From assembly GCA_964353015.1 (NCBI GenBank), contig CAYGUA010000004.1:124001-188000 (forward strand): 64,000 nucleotides of DNA, written 5' to 3'. The DNA is from JAMZMI01 sp964353015 (lineage in GTDB: Bacteria; Bacteroidota; Bacteroidia; Cytophagales; Cyclobacteriaceae). The notes beneath the pieces were generated by a model that was not told the DNA's origin, ran no database searches, and worked only from the letters and a program-made list of their open reading frames with translations. The position numbers were made by a program, and so were the translations under genes. Shown one piece after another: positions 30,101 through 39,002 of this stretch. The first letter of the stretch is position 1, and every line of letters starts with the position of its first letter.

Positions 30101-32401
30101 CAATTCAGCTTAGATAGTACAGCTATAGCTTTAAATAATGTTACTTTGACAGATGTTGTTTTGAATGGTGCAGATCCTGAATTCGAAGCACCTGAAATCA
30201 ATAATTTTAAACTTAATGTGTTATCACCGGCATTGATTGGTGATGCAGATGGAGGCTATATTGGTGACCCAAGATGGCTACCGATTATCCCGGGGCTTTC
30301 AGGAGCTGGCATTCACCCAATTCCAAATACACCGGACTCTTTGGAACATTTCATGGAGACACTTGATCCTGTTACTTTAAAACCGAAGTACTGGAACCCA
30401 GGAGATACAATTCTACTTGTAAGTCCTGGAACCTACATCGTTAATGGTACGATTGATATCCTTCAGGAAGTTACCATTCTCGGTGATCCAACCTTATCAG
30501 TGAAACCAGAATTGAGATTATTTGATAATGGATTCAGAGCAAAAGAAGATACCATAAGCATCATTATCAAAGGAATTAATTTCAATGGATTGAAAGCTGA
30601 TGAAGTGAGTAAAGCGCCATACATTTTGAGATTTGATCAGGCTGCCTATAAAAACTACAATCATATTCTAATTGAGGATGTAGAGGCTTTCAACACTCAA
30701 GGAGGTATTCAATTATACAAAAACAAGAACACCCAGTATGAGTCTGTGACTTTAAATAGAGTTTATTTCCATGACATGGGAAATCAATTCTGTATGGACC
30801 CGACTTTAAACGCTGTTAAAGAATTGAAAATCACCAATTCAACATTCGCAAATGTGTTTGGAGTACTTAAAAATCCTTATTTCAATAAGGACGGCACAGC
30901 ACCACTTGGTTTAGTTGCACAGAATATATTGGTTGATCATAATACCTTCTTCAATGTGGGTGGAAGCGGTGGAGCTTTGATTCAAATCAATGACCCTAAT
31001 GATGGTTCTGTCACCTTCAATTTCACAAACAATATTGTGAGTGGAGTTTTGGATCCTGCAAATGCAAGACCATTCCTTTTAGGAGCATCAGCAGGTACAT
31101 TTACTTTTAGTAATAGTGCTATTCATAATTTCGAATCAACAAGAGATGCTGGAGTTTGGAACCTGGCTGCAATTGTTGCAGCTCAGACTAATGTCACTAC
31201 TACAGATATTTCTGATGCTGATCCGGCATTCTTGAAAGTGGATGCAGCACCGTTTAATTTCACTTTACCATTGAACTCAAGTTTATTGGGTTACGGTACT
31301 GATGGTGGTCCTATTGGTGATCCAAGATGGTTCCCTGAAGTTGGGGTAACAATTACAGAACTTTCAGGAATAGTAACTGAGAGAGGAACTGTTCAAATGG
31401 AGGCGACAGCAACGTTTGGTGAAGGAGCAGATCTTACTGTATCTTGGAGTGTATTGGATGCACAAAACGGAACGACTGGTTCAGCTACTATTGATTCGAA
31501 TGGATTATTAACAGCCGTAGCTGCTGGTGATGTTGCTGTTATTGCAACTTCAAACTTCAGCTCAGCTTATAGCGATACCCTTGTTGTTACAATCGAGCCG
31601 TACATATTTGTTCAAACCATAAATCTTGTGGCGAAAAATTCAAATGGTACAGAGATTAGTACCATCTCAACCAAAGGGGGATCACTTTCTATTACAGCAA
31701 CTGTATTCCCATTTGATGCTCCAGATAAGACTTTTACATGGAGCTTAAGTGATGATAATTTGGCGACTTTCTCAACTCCTAATGAATCAACGATGGTATT
31801 GGTGGCTGGAGCATCTGGTACAGTAACCGTAACTGCTACTGCCAATGATGGTTCTGGAGTTACTGGTACTATTGATATTGTGATGACTAACCAAAGACCG
31901 GTTACTGAAATCACAGTTACTTCTGCTGGTAGTGCAACAGAAATAGAAATTGGTGAAACACTGCAAATGTCTGCTGCTGTTCTTCCCGAGGATGCTGATG
32001 TAAGCGATGTAACCTGGAGTGTTGATAAAGCAAACGTTGCTACTATTGATGAAAATGGTTTATTAACAGCAGTTGCTGCTGGTACTGTAATAGTTAAAGC
32101 TTCAGCTAATGATAATTCATTCAAAAGCGGTACCCTTTCAATCACGGTGGTTGCTCCATTGGCATTGAATCCAGTATCTAATTTGGCGACAATTTATCCT
32201 AACCCAACCACTCAATTCATTCATGTGAATGTAGAACGTGCGGCGCAGGTACAGGTAATGAGTCTTTCTGGAAAGTTGATCATGTCAACAGACATGACTC
32301 GTGAAGGTAAAATGGATGTAAGTTCATTGAAATCTGGTCTGTATATCCTCAGAATTGTTTCTGGAAGAGATGTTCAGGCAATCAGATTCACAAAGCAATA
32401 G
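27107..32401 (+). CDS. Giant four-module beta-helix surface protein with Big_2 domains and T9SS tail
   Basis: 1764 residues from ATG 27107 (MKNILLKFQ); the frame opens at 27083. The signal peptide ends VFAQ. Four beta-helix modules of about 340 residues follow (27234-28236, 28260-29262, 29287-30276, 30340-31330). Each starts with a phrase like SLENFIEDVTKW and ends GGPIGDPRW, resembling DUF4957/DUF5123 proteins of pectin loci. Modules 1 and 2 share 788 identical bases. Three bacterial Ig-like (Big_2) domains follow (about 31345-32155, with ATIDSNGLLTAVAAG twice), then a T9SS type A sorting domain (LATIYPNPTTQFIHVNV to AIRFTKQ). I see no lyase catalytic signature. The likely role is multivalent binding of galacturonan at the surface, but weak catalysis cannot be excluded. 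Confidence 0.85.
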   Translation: MKNILLKFQHDILKWLMLALVIMASVSVFAQKVHKIPSSPTDSLENFIEDVTKWSAGDVIMLSDAEYTVNGSVNIAQSITIMGDPSMGGHPVVTFKDNGFNVVDDSINVAIMGIDFIGTTIREDLSENVAPFILRYVGGASMGAYDLVKLEDIYATGFRGGVDLNPSKQRRYKKVEINRVYFSKFVGGNEWALDPNLNLVEDLRITNSTFSEVNAVLKNVYFNKDGTDVFGTVGQKILVDHCTFYEIGNNNNSLIQLNDQNDGSIDFVYSNNIASGILNEANSRVFRLNALAGTYKFENSVFHDFVSSDPTRDHFSLDSTAVALSNVTLTDVTLNAPYPEFGDTTTVANPKSFKLPSNSNLLTLGKDGGPIGDPRWSKKEHKVFDLEAFIENTALWNAGDTIVLNQPEYTVAGSIDILQSIVIKGDPSMSKRPVVTFNDNGFQVRDDSINVTIMGIDFIGTTIREDLSENVAPFILRYVGGASMGAYDLVKLEDIYATGFRGGVDLNPSKQRRYKKVEINRVYFSKFVGGNEWALDPNLNLVEDLRITNSTFSEVNAVLKNVYFNKDGTDVFGTVGQKILVDHCTFYEIGNNNNSLIQLNDQNDGSIDFVYSNNIASGILNEANSRVFRLNALAGTYKFENSVFHDFVSSDPTRDHFSLDSTAVALSNVTLTDVTLNAPYPEFGDTTTVANPKSFKLPSNSNLLTLGKDGGPIGDPRWAGSIKEADIDLEAFIENISLWNEGDTIILNKPHYLVNGSIDVLQSIVVMGDPSMDRRPIVTFRDNGFQVKDDSINVAIIGVDFIGTTIKDDFQENVAPFILRYTGGASMGAYDWVLLEDIYATGFRGGVDLNPSKQRRYKNVIIDRVHFNDFTGGNEWVLDPNLNLVEDLKITNSTFSNVNAFLKNVYFNKDGTDVFGTVGQKILVDHNTFYNIGNNNNALIQLNDQNDGSIDFVFSNNVTSTIMNEANSRVFRLNALAGTYKFENSFFHNFVSSDPSRDQFSLDSTAIALNNVTLTDVVLNGADPEFEAPEINNFKLNVLSPALIGDADGGYIGDPRWLPIIPGLSGAGIHPIPNTPDSLEHFMETLDPVTLKPKYWNPGDTILLVSPGTYIVNGTIDILQEVTILGDPTLSVKPELRLFDNGFRAKEDTISIIIKGINFNGLKADEVSKAPYILRFDQAAYKNYNHILIEDVEAFNTQGGIQLYKNKNTQYESVTLNRVYFHDMGNQFCMDPTLNAVKELKITNSTFANVFGVLKNPYFNKDGTAPLGLVAQNILVDHNTFFNVGGSGGALIQINDPNDGSVTFNFTNNIVSGVLDPANARPFLLGASAGTFTFSNSAIHNFESTRDAGVWNLAAIVAAQTNVTTTDISDADPAFLKVDAAPFNFTLPLNSSLLGYGTDGGPIGDPRWFPEVGVTITELSGIVTERGTVQMEATATFGEGADLTVSWSVLDAQNGTTGSATIDSNGLLTAVAAGDVAVIATSNFSSAYSDTLVVTIEPYIFVQTINLVAKNSNGTEISTISTKGGSLSITATVFPFDAPDKTFTWSLSDDNLATFSTPNESTMVLVAGASGTVTVTATANDGSGVTGTIDIVMTNQRPVTEITVTSAGSATEIEIGETLQMSAAVLPEDADVSDVTWSVDKANVATIDENGLLTAVAAGTVIVKASANDNSFKSGTLSITVVAPLALNPVSNLATIYPNPTTQFIHVNVERAAQVQVMSLSGKLIMSTDMTREGKMDVSSLKSGLYILRIVSGRDVQAIRFTKQ
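27440..28227 (+). repeat. Internal direct repeat, copy 1 (788 bp)
   Basis: This segment of module 1 is identical base for base, as far as I can read, to 28466-29253 in module 2. The sequence diverges immediately outside both ends. Confidence 0.92.
28466..29253 (+). repeat. Internal direct repeat, copy 2 (788 bp)
   Basis: Second copy at an offset of 1026 bp, in the same reading frame. The module parts upstream of it (28260-28465 versus 27234-27439) are clearly diverged, so the identity is younger than the modules themselves. Confidence 0.92.
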
Positions 32402-32444
32402 GACGAAACTTAAGCAAGTAAAGAGCTGTCCTAGGTTAATAATC

Positions 32445-32490
32445 AACTCAATACCACCTGAAAATGGTGGTATTGAGTTTTGTTATTTAT
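32445..32490 (+). terminator. Rho-independent terminator after the beta-helix gene
   Basis: A perfect 14-bp stem (32445-32458 with 32466-32479) around a TGAAAAT loop is followed by a T-rich run. It lies 44 bp after the stop at 32401 and separates the SusCD 2 operon from the CE8/PL1 genes. Confidence 0.85.
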
Positions 32491-32593
32491 AGCGTTATTC
32501 AAGTGAGATACTTTCATTTTTTTTAATTGAAAAAGCTGGAGGAACATTTCTCTTTATTAGTATCCTTGACAATGATTCGATAATTTTCTTTAA

Positions 32594-34054
32594 ATGAAAC
32601 CAAATCTTTTCGCCACCTATATTTTATGTTTTGTCATTTACTTTTCAATGACAACAAGCAATGCACAAGTATATGATGCTGTTATTGCTCAAGACGGTTC
32701 AGGGGATTATACATCGATACAAAGAGCCATTGACCGACTAAGAGGAAATTCCAGCGGGAGGTACCTTTTCTTTATTAAAAAAGGTATTTACAACGAAAAA
32801 GTTAACCTTCTTGTTGACAATATGAGTTTTATTGGCGAAGCAGTAGACGATGTGATCATTACCTGGGATGACTACAGTGGTGACTCTGAAGGTAACTCCA
32901 CAAGTTCATCATATTCTTTTCAGGCAGACGGAGATGGGTTTTATGCAGAGAATATAACTTTTAAAAACACTGCAGGAAATGTAGGTCAAGCTGTCGCAGT
33001 AAGCGCGACAGGTTCGCAACAGGTCTTTAAAAACTGCAAATTTTATGGTTTCCAAGATACTTATTACATCAAAAAAGGAATGCAGTATCACCTCAATTGC
33101 TACATTGAAGGTGCTACCGATTTTATATTTGGTGAAGCCACATCTGTTTTCGATCAATGTGAAATCAAATGTTTGAATGGAGGTCAATACATCACGGCAC
33201 CAGCTGATACTAAATTAATAACTGTCGCTAATGGACAAAATTTCTACCACGGCACCTTGTTCATTGATTCCGAGATTACAAGAGCCAATGGTGTTGCCGA
33301 CAATTCTTATTTTTTGGGGAGACCATGGCAACCAAATTCCAGTTCGGTCTACATCAATTGTACCTTAGGAAATCACATCAAACCAGAAGGTTGGTCGGAG
33401 TGGAGCAACAACAATCATCTTTCCGCTCATTTCTCAGAATTTGGTAGTGTAAATCCTGATGGGTCCCCTGTTGATGTCTCAAATAGGGTGAGTTGGAGTT
33501 CACAACTTACAAGTCAGGAAGTTGATGATTATTATAATCTGGATTATTTCCTAAATGGTTGGGATCCTCTCCCCATAGTTCAGGTACTTGATGCGCCTGA
33601 TAATTTATCACAAGTCACCATTTTTTCGCAAGGATCATTTGAACTTATATGGCCAGAAGTAATAGGTGCGATTGGCTATGTGTTGTACAAAAATGATTCT
33701 ACGTATGCATTTACTTCCGAATTGCAGTTTTCGGTTGATGACCTAATCACAGGTGATAAAATTCAAGTTTCAGCTGTCAATAATTATGGATCTCCGGGAA
33801 AACGTTCCGCTGAATTCGTTGTGCCAGTAGTCAATAGTATTAAGGATGAATTGGGGATATCCTTTAAATTAATCGAGAATACAATCGTATTCAGCGAGCA
33901 AGTCAATTTCAAAATATTTAGTATGTCTGGTCAACTGGTACTGAGTCAGACTTCAACAACAGAACATCAGATCTCCCATCTGCCTAAGGGAGTTTATGTT
34001 TTGGGTGTTGAAAATAGCAGGGGAATAACCGCTTTTGAGAAAATAGCATTATAG
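32594..34054 (+). CDS. CE8 pectin methylesterase with T9SS tail
   Basis: 486 residues; signal peptide ending SNAQ. The right-handed beta-helix of carbohydrate esterase family 8 covers about 26-325. It has the family signatures GDYTSIQRAID, the aspartates D155 (GFQDTYYIKKG) and D176 (GATDFIFGEA), and R243/W245 in LGRPW. It removes methyl esters from homogalacturonan so that the pectate lyase encoded next can cut. An Fn3-like segment (about 330-405) and a C-terminal T9SS sorting domain (FKIFSMSGQLVLSQ to FEKIAL) place it outside the cell. It has its own upstream region after the terminator at 32445. Confidence 0.95.
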   Translation: MKPNLFATYILCFVIYFSMTTSNAQVYDAVIAQDGSGDYTSIQRAIDRLRGNSSGRYLFFIKKGIYNEKVNLLVDNMSFIGEAVDDVIITWDDYSGDSEGNSTSSSYSFQADGDGFYAENITFKNTAGNVGQAVAVSATGSQQVFKNCKFYGFQDTYYIKKGMQYHLNCYIEGATDFIFGEATSVFDQCEIKCLNGGQYITAPADTKLITVANGQNFYHGTLFIDSEITRANGVADNSYFLGRPWQPNSSSVYINCTLGNHIKPEGWSEWSNNNHLSAHFSEFGSVNPDGSPVDVSNRVSWSSQLTSQEVDDYYNLDYFLNGWDPLPIVQVLDAPDNLSQVTIFSQGSFELIWPEVIGAIGYVLYKNDSTYAFTSELQFSVDDLITGDKIQVSAVNNYGSPGKRSAEFVVPVVNSIKDELGISFKLIENTIVFSEQVNFKIFSMSGQLVLSQTSTTEHQISHLPKGVYVLGVENSRGITAFEKIAL

Positions 34055-34122
34055 TACATGACAGCTATCCTTTATCAAAAGAGGATCTTTGTGTTATTCC
34101 CAAATAGTTAAAAAAAGAGTTT

Positions 34123-35805
34123 ATGACATTATTGAAGAGTTGTTTCATCTTATTATTCATCACAACAAGTTTCCTTGTAAAGGCACAATATCCTGATGTT
34201 TCACCAGAGGATAAAGCAAAAGGTGAGGAGATGGTACGAAGCGCCCGAGAAGAGTCAGATTTGGCTTGGGAAAAGGCTTTACCAATTGTAATAAAAGAAT
34301 CTAAAGAAGGAAAACCATACATTCCATGGGCAGGTCGACCTACAGATCTACCTCAAGCAGAAATTCCGTCTTTTCCTGGTGCTCAGGGAGGTGGTATGTT
34401 TTCATTTGGTGGTCGTGGTGGCAGAACCATTGTAGTTACGAACCTTAATGATAGCGGTCCCGGATCGTTCAGAGATGCATGTGAGCAAGGGGGCGCCAGA
34501 ATAATTGTATTTAATGTGGCCGGCATTATTCGTATCAATAAACCATTGATAATAAGAGCACCTTATGTGACCATTGTAGGAAATACTGCACCAGGTGATG
34601 GTGTTTGTATTGCGGGAGAAACTGTATGGATTGATACACATGATGTGGTTATCAGACATATGAGGTTTAGAAGAGGAGAGACTTTTGTTGGCAGACGTGA
34701 TGATGCGATTGGTGGAAATCCGGTTGGCAACATCATGATTGACCATGTTTCTGCCAGCTGGGGATTGGACGAAAATATGTCCATTTATAGACACATGTGG
34801 TCTGATGGTACAGGTAAAAAAGATTTGAAATTACCTACTGTAAATATTACCATCCAAAATAGTATTTTCTCCGAAGCTCTTGATACGTACAATCATTCAT
34901 TCGGTAGCACTTTAGGAGGTGAAAATTGCTCATTTCACAGAAACTTGTGGGCCAATAATACAGGAAGAAATCCATCAATAGGATGGAATGGAGTATTCAA
35001 CTTTACCAACAATGTGGTCTATAACTGGAAACATCGATCTGTAGATGGAGGAGATTATACAGCTTTATTTAATATCATCAACAATTACTATAAACCGGGT
35101 CCCGTCACACAAATGGATGATCCTGTAGGGCAAAGAATTCTAAATCCTGAATCAGGAAGAAGCAACTTGGGATACAAGGAATTTGGACGTGTATATGCAG
35201 CTGGCAATATCATGGAAGGAAATGAAAAAGTTACAAATGATAACTGGGCTGGGGGAATTCAAATAGAAGATGAAAACGATCAAGATCTTTGGGATGCCGG
35301 TAAATATACCGCTGCAATGAAATGGCCAAAACCTATGCCAATGGCGCCTGTAGATATTATTCCGGCAGATGAGGCCTATGATTTTGTTCTGATAAATGCT
35401 GGCGCCACATTACCTAAAAGAGATCCTGTAGATGTTCGAATAGCTAAACAAGTTAAGACCGGAGAGATGGGATATGTAGAAGGGTTAAATCCAGATGATT
35501 TTTATCAATTTAAATACAGGAGATTACCACCCGATTCATGGAAACTAGGCATTATTACAGATATCGCACAAGTTGGTGGCTATCCTGAATACAATGGGAA
35601 ACCATATAAAGACACAGACTGTGATGGTATGCCTGATAGCTATGAAAAATCTGTTGGTTTGAATCCAAAAGATGCAACAGATGCCATAGGAGATTTGAAT
35701 GGTGATGGTTATACCAATATTGAAATGTACATCTACAATATTGATCCAAAAACAAAAATTGATTGGACTGATTTGAGTAATAATAAAGACACCCTTGCAA
35801 AATAA
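34123..35805 (+). CDS. PL1 pectate lyase
   Basis: 560 residues; signal peptide ending VKAQ. The mature protein begins with a helical stretch (about 25-60) followed by the PL1 beta-helix, seen in IPSFPGAQGGGMFSFGGRGG, LNDSGPGSFRDAC, RRDDAIGGNPVGNIMIDHVS, SWGLDENMS and HRNLWANNTGRNP (which holds the likely catalytic arginine). The C-terminus has a calcium-binding type 3 repeat (DTDCDGMPDSYEKSVGL, GDLNGDGYTN). It would cleave de-esterified galacturonan by beta-elimination, giving unsaturated oligogalacturonides. It follows the CE8 gene by 68 bp. Confidence 0.95.
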   Translation: MTLLKSCFILLFITTSFLVKAQYPDVSPEDKAKGEEMVRSAREESDLAWEKALPIVIKESKEGKPYIPWAGRPTDLPQAEIPSFPGAQGGGMFSFGGRGGRTIVVTNLNDSGPGSFRDACEQGGARIIVFNVAGIIRINKPLIIRAPYVTIVGNTAPGDGVCIAGETVWIDTHDVVIRHMRFRRGETFVGRRDDAIGGNPVGNIMIDHVSASWGLDENMSIYRHMWSDGTGKKDLKLPTVNITIQNSIFSEALDTYNHSFGSTLGGENCSFHRNLWANNTGRNPSIGWNGVFNFTNNVVYNWKHRSVDGGDYTALFNIINNYYKPGPVTQMDDPVGQRILNPESGRSNLGYKEFGRVYAAGNIMEGNEKVTNDNWAGGIQIEDENDQDLWDAGKYTAAMKWPKPMPMAPVDIIPADEAYDFVLINAGATLPKRDPVDVRIAKQVKTGEMGYVEGLNPDDFYQFKYRRLPPDSWKLGIITDIAQVGGYPEYNGKPYKDTDCDGMPDSYEKSVGLNPKDATDAIGDLNGDGYTNIEMYIYNIDPKTKIDWTDLSNNKDTLAK

Positions 35806-38800
35806 AATTGAGCATGATTTAAACGTTTCATTATCCTTCAAATTCAGGACTGGAAATGTATTTATCACGTGCCTATCCGTTTTAATACTTTTTATTTCAT
35901 GCCGATCTGAGGCACAAAATGAGCCAGCCGTTTCTTTAAAAGAGGGACGGCTGATTTATGTCAATGATGAAGCAGGCAACCGTGTTCCGGATTTTTCCTT
36001 TGCTGGTTATATGCAGTCCGAAATTGAAATTCCATATGTTCCGACTGCCGTATTTGTTTCTTGTGAAAAGGGCGATCAAACCACTCGCATCCAGCAAGCC
36101 ATCGATTATGTCAGCCAACTTTCAATTGGTGAAAATGGATTTCGAGGAGCTATTTTGTTGGATAAAGGTATCTATGAGGTGGCTGGAGGATTGCATGTCA
36201 AATCTTCGGGTATTGTTCTCAGAGGAAGTGGTAACACGGAAGATGGCACCATCATCTTAGGAAGCGGATTTGATAGAGAAACATTATTAAGAGTTTATGG
36301 AAAAATGGATTTTCAATTAAGTGAAGCAATTGAAATATCGGATGAAATTGTTCCTGTTGGATCCATGAATTTCACAGTTGCTACAATCAAAAATCTAAAA
36401 GTTGGTGATGAAATACGTATTACCAGACCAAGTACAAAGGATTGGATAGATGAGCTTGCAATGAAAGATTTTGGTGGTGAAACAGGCTACATAGGTTGGA
36501 GAGTTGGAGAACGAGATATCCAATGGGATAGAACCATCACTAAAATCACTGGGAATGAAATCGCTATAAATGCCCCAATCACTACAGCTATAGATCGCAA
36601 GTATGGCAGTGGCACAATTCAAAAGATAAGTTGGCAAGGTAAAATACAAAATGTCGGCATTGAGAATCTAAAGTTGCAGTCGACTTATGATCAGACTAAT
36701 CCTAAGGATGAGCAACATCGATGGATGGCGATCACATTTGAAAGCATCAGAAATGCCTGGGTGCGACAAGTGAATTTCCAACATTTTGCAGGATCAGCTG
36801 TAGCAATTTGGAATACAGGTAGCCAAATCACTGTGGAAGATTGTCAATCACTTGCACCAGTCTCCGAAATTGGAGGGCAGAGACGTTATACTTTTTTCAC
36901 TGAAGGGCAACAATGCTTGTTTCAGCGCATTTATTCAGAATATGGATATCATGATTTTGGTGTAGGATTCATGGCCGCAGGCCCAAATGCATTCGTCGAA
37001 TGTCAGTCATATTTACCATTAAGTTTTAGCGGAACTATTGATAGCTGGGCTTCAGGTGTATTGTTCGATATTGTGAATATCGATGGTCAGGCCATCAGGT
37101 TTGGCAATAGAGGCATGGAAGCTCAGGGTGCCGGTTGGTCTGCAGCCAATAGCATGATTTGGCAGAGTTCTGCATCGCTTGTGGAATGTTCGGCTCCACC
37201 TACAGCCATAAATTGGGCTTATGGAGTTTGGTCACAGTTTTCAGGAAATGGTGATTGGCATGAATCAAACGGATTTCTAAAACCTCGTAGTTTATTCTAT
37301 GGACAGCTTTCTGATCGATTAAATAAAGACATGGCAGGGCGTGCCCAACTGCTTCCAATGACCACAGAAGCCACAAGCAGTCCTACTGTTGAGCAAGCTG
37401 AAGTTTATGTGAAGGAGGCTTATAAATCACCCCTAACACTTCAAGATTGGATAGTTCAGGCATCATTACGAAATCCAATTTCAACTGAAATGGGAAAAGC
37501 AAAAGACATTAACAAATACACCTTATCAAAAAATGATGTATCAAGTAGTTCCAATAAGGAATTACAATTAAAGAATGGCAAGTTGATTTTTGGCGATGCT
37601 CTGGCAACTGGAAACAGACAAAACGTACAGTGGTGGCGTGGTAATGTGCGCGATTACGATGCATCAAAAGCAAAATCACATTTAACCCGATTTGTTCCCG
37701 GACGAGTGGGAACTGGTCATACCGATGATATCAATAAGGTAGCGGAATCAATGATTCAGAACAACACCGCAGTTTTGGATCATAATTATGGTTTGTGGTA
37801 TGATCGTAGACGCGATGATCATGAGCGAATTCGAAGGATGAACGGGGAAGTTTGGGCTCCATTTTATGAGCTTCCTTTTGCACGTTCGGGTGAAGGAACA
37901 GCTTGGGATGGTTTGAGTAAATATGATTTAACCAAGTACAATTTTTGGTATTGGAATAGGCTGAAGACTTTTGTGGATTTGGCGGATAAGCAAGGTTTGG
38001 TTCTTTACCATCAAAATTATTTCCAACACAATATTCTGGAAGCTGGAGGTCATTATGCTGATTTTCCATGGCGAACAGCCAATAATGTCAATAACACACC
38101 ATTTCCTGAGCCGGTAAATTATGCTGGAGATAAGCGCATTTTTATGGCGGAGCAATTTTATGACATAAGTGATTCATCATATCGGGCATTACATCAGGCA
38201 TATATTCGCAAGTGTCTGGATAACTTTTCTGACAATAAGAATGTAATTCAGTTTATCAGTGCAGAGTATACAGGTCCCTTGACTTTTGTGGAATTCTGGC
38301 TTGATGAAATATCCAAATGGGAGTTAGAAACGGGGAAAAACGCTCTGGTAGCAATCAGCGTGACCAAAGATGTGCAAGATGCAATTCTCAATGATCCCAT
38401 CAGATCAAAGAATGTGGATGTTATCGATATCCAATACTGGTGGTATGGGGAGGCAAAAGATGGAAGCACAGAACTTTACGCTCCCAAAGGAGGACAAAAT
38501 TTGGCTCCAAGGCAACATGCTCGCTTGGTGAAAACGCCTAAAGAGACGTTTGAAACTACCTATCAAGTTGTTTTAGAATATAAGAAATTATACCCAGAAA
38601 AGGCTGTTATTCATAACACCAACAGATCTGCATCATTTGGATGGGCCATTTTTATGGCTGGAGGTTCATTGATGAATGTACCCAAAGTCAATCACATAGA
38701 ATTTCTCACAGATGCTGCAGAAATGAACCCTTCAGGTCAGAATGACGGCTACAAACTATTGAATACAAAAACAGGTGAGCAAATAATATATGTAACAGGT

Positions 38801-38968
38801 CAATCTGTGAAAGTTGATTTGACCAACTACAAGGACGAATTTGAATTGATCTGGATTAACCACGAAACTGGTGAGTTGGTAAAAGCCAATCAGACTTTAA
38901 GTGGAGGACAAATGAATGACATCACCAATCCATTTTACAACGTAATCTGGATCAATAAGAAAAATTGA
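35795..38968 (+). CDS. Two-domain lipoprotein: beta-helix plus barrel-like domain of unknown function
   Basis: 1057 residues from TTG 35795, which overlaps the PL1 gene end by 11 bp. An in-frame TGA lies at 35774 and no ATG occurs before the lipobox LFISC, so a TTG start with translational coupling is the best reading. The N-terminal half (about 60-520) is a pectate_lyase_3-type beta-helix (GDQTTRIQQAIDYVS, GILVDKGIYEV-like). The C-terminal half (about 600-1057) looks like an (alpha/beta) barrel with YNFWYWNRLKTFVDLADKQG, LYHQNYFQHNI and QFISAEYTGP. I recall similar proteins under the label DUF6298. It is probably a dual-domain pectin enzyme; the reaction is unknown. Confidence 0.7.
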   Translation: MQNKIEHDLNVSLSFKFRTGNVFITCLSVLILFISCRSEAQNEPAVSLKEGRLIYVNDEAGNRVPDFSFAGYMQSEIEIPYVPTAVFVSCEKGDQTTRIQQAIDYVSQLSIGENGFRGAILLDKGIYEVAGGLHVKSSGIVLRGSGNTEDGTIILGSGFDRETLLRVYGKMDFQLSEAIEISDEIVPVGSMNFTVATIKNLKVGDEIRITRPSTKDWIDELAMKDFGGETGYIGWRVGERDIQWDRTITKITGNEIAINAPITTAIDRKYGSGTIQKISWQGKIQNVGIENLKLQSTYDQTNPKDEQHRWMAITFESIRNAWVRQVNFQHFAGSAVAIWNTGSQITVEDCQSLAPVSEIGGQRRYTFFTEGQQCLFQRIYSEYGYHDFGVGFMAAGPNAFVECQSYLPLSFSGTIDSWASGVLFDIVNIDGQAIRFGNRGMEAQGAGWSAANSMIWQSSASLVECSAPPTAINWAYGVWSQFSGNGDWHESNGFLKPRSLFYGQLSDRLNKDMAGRAQLLPMTTEATSSPTVEQAEVYVKEAYKSPLTLQDWIVQASLRNPISTEMGKAKDINKYTLSKNDVSSSSNKELQLKNGKLIFGDALATGNRQNVQWWRGNVRDYDASKAKSHLTRFVPGRVGTGHTDDINKVAESMIQNNTAVLDHNYGLWYDRRRDDHERIRRMNGEVWAPFYELPFARSGEGTAWDGLSKYDLTKYNFWYWNRLKTFVDLADKQGLVLYHQNYFQHNILEAGGHYADFPWRTANNVNNTPFPEPVNYAGDKRIFMAEQFYDISDSSYRALHQAYIRKCLDNFSDNKNVIQFISAEYTGPLTFVEFWLDEISKWELETGKNALVAISVTKDVQDAILNDPIRSKNVDVIDIQYWWYGEAKDGSTELYAPKGGQNLAPRQHARLVKTPKETFETTYQVVLEYKKLYPEKAVIHNTNRSASFGWAIFMAGGSLMNVPKVNHIEFLTDAAEMNPSGQNDGYKLLNTKTGEQIIYVTGQSVKVDLTNYKDEFELIWINHETGELVKANQTLSGGQMNDITNPFYNVIWINKKN

Positions 38969-39002
38969 CTTTAAGTTGATTTCACCCCAAAATGATGAAT
39001 AA

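Noticed and set aside
31612..32145. 177-residue minus-strand frame rich in Ala, Val and Thr
   Set aside because: It is a mirror of the repetitive Big_2 domains and has no start context or recognisable fold.
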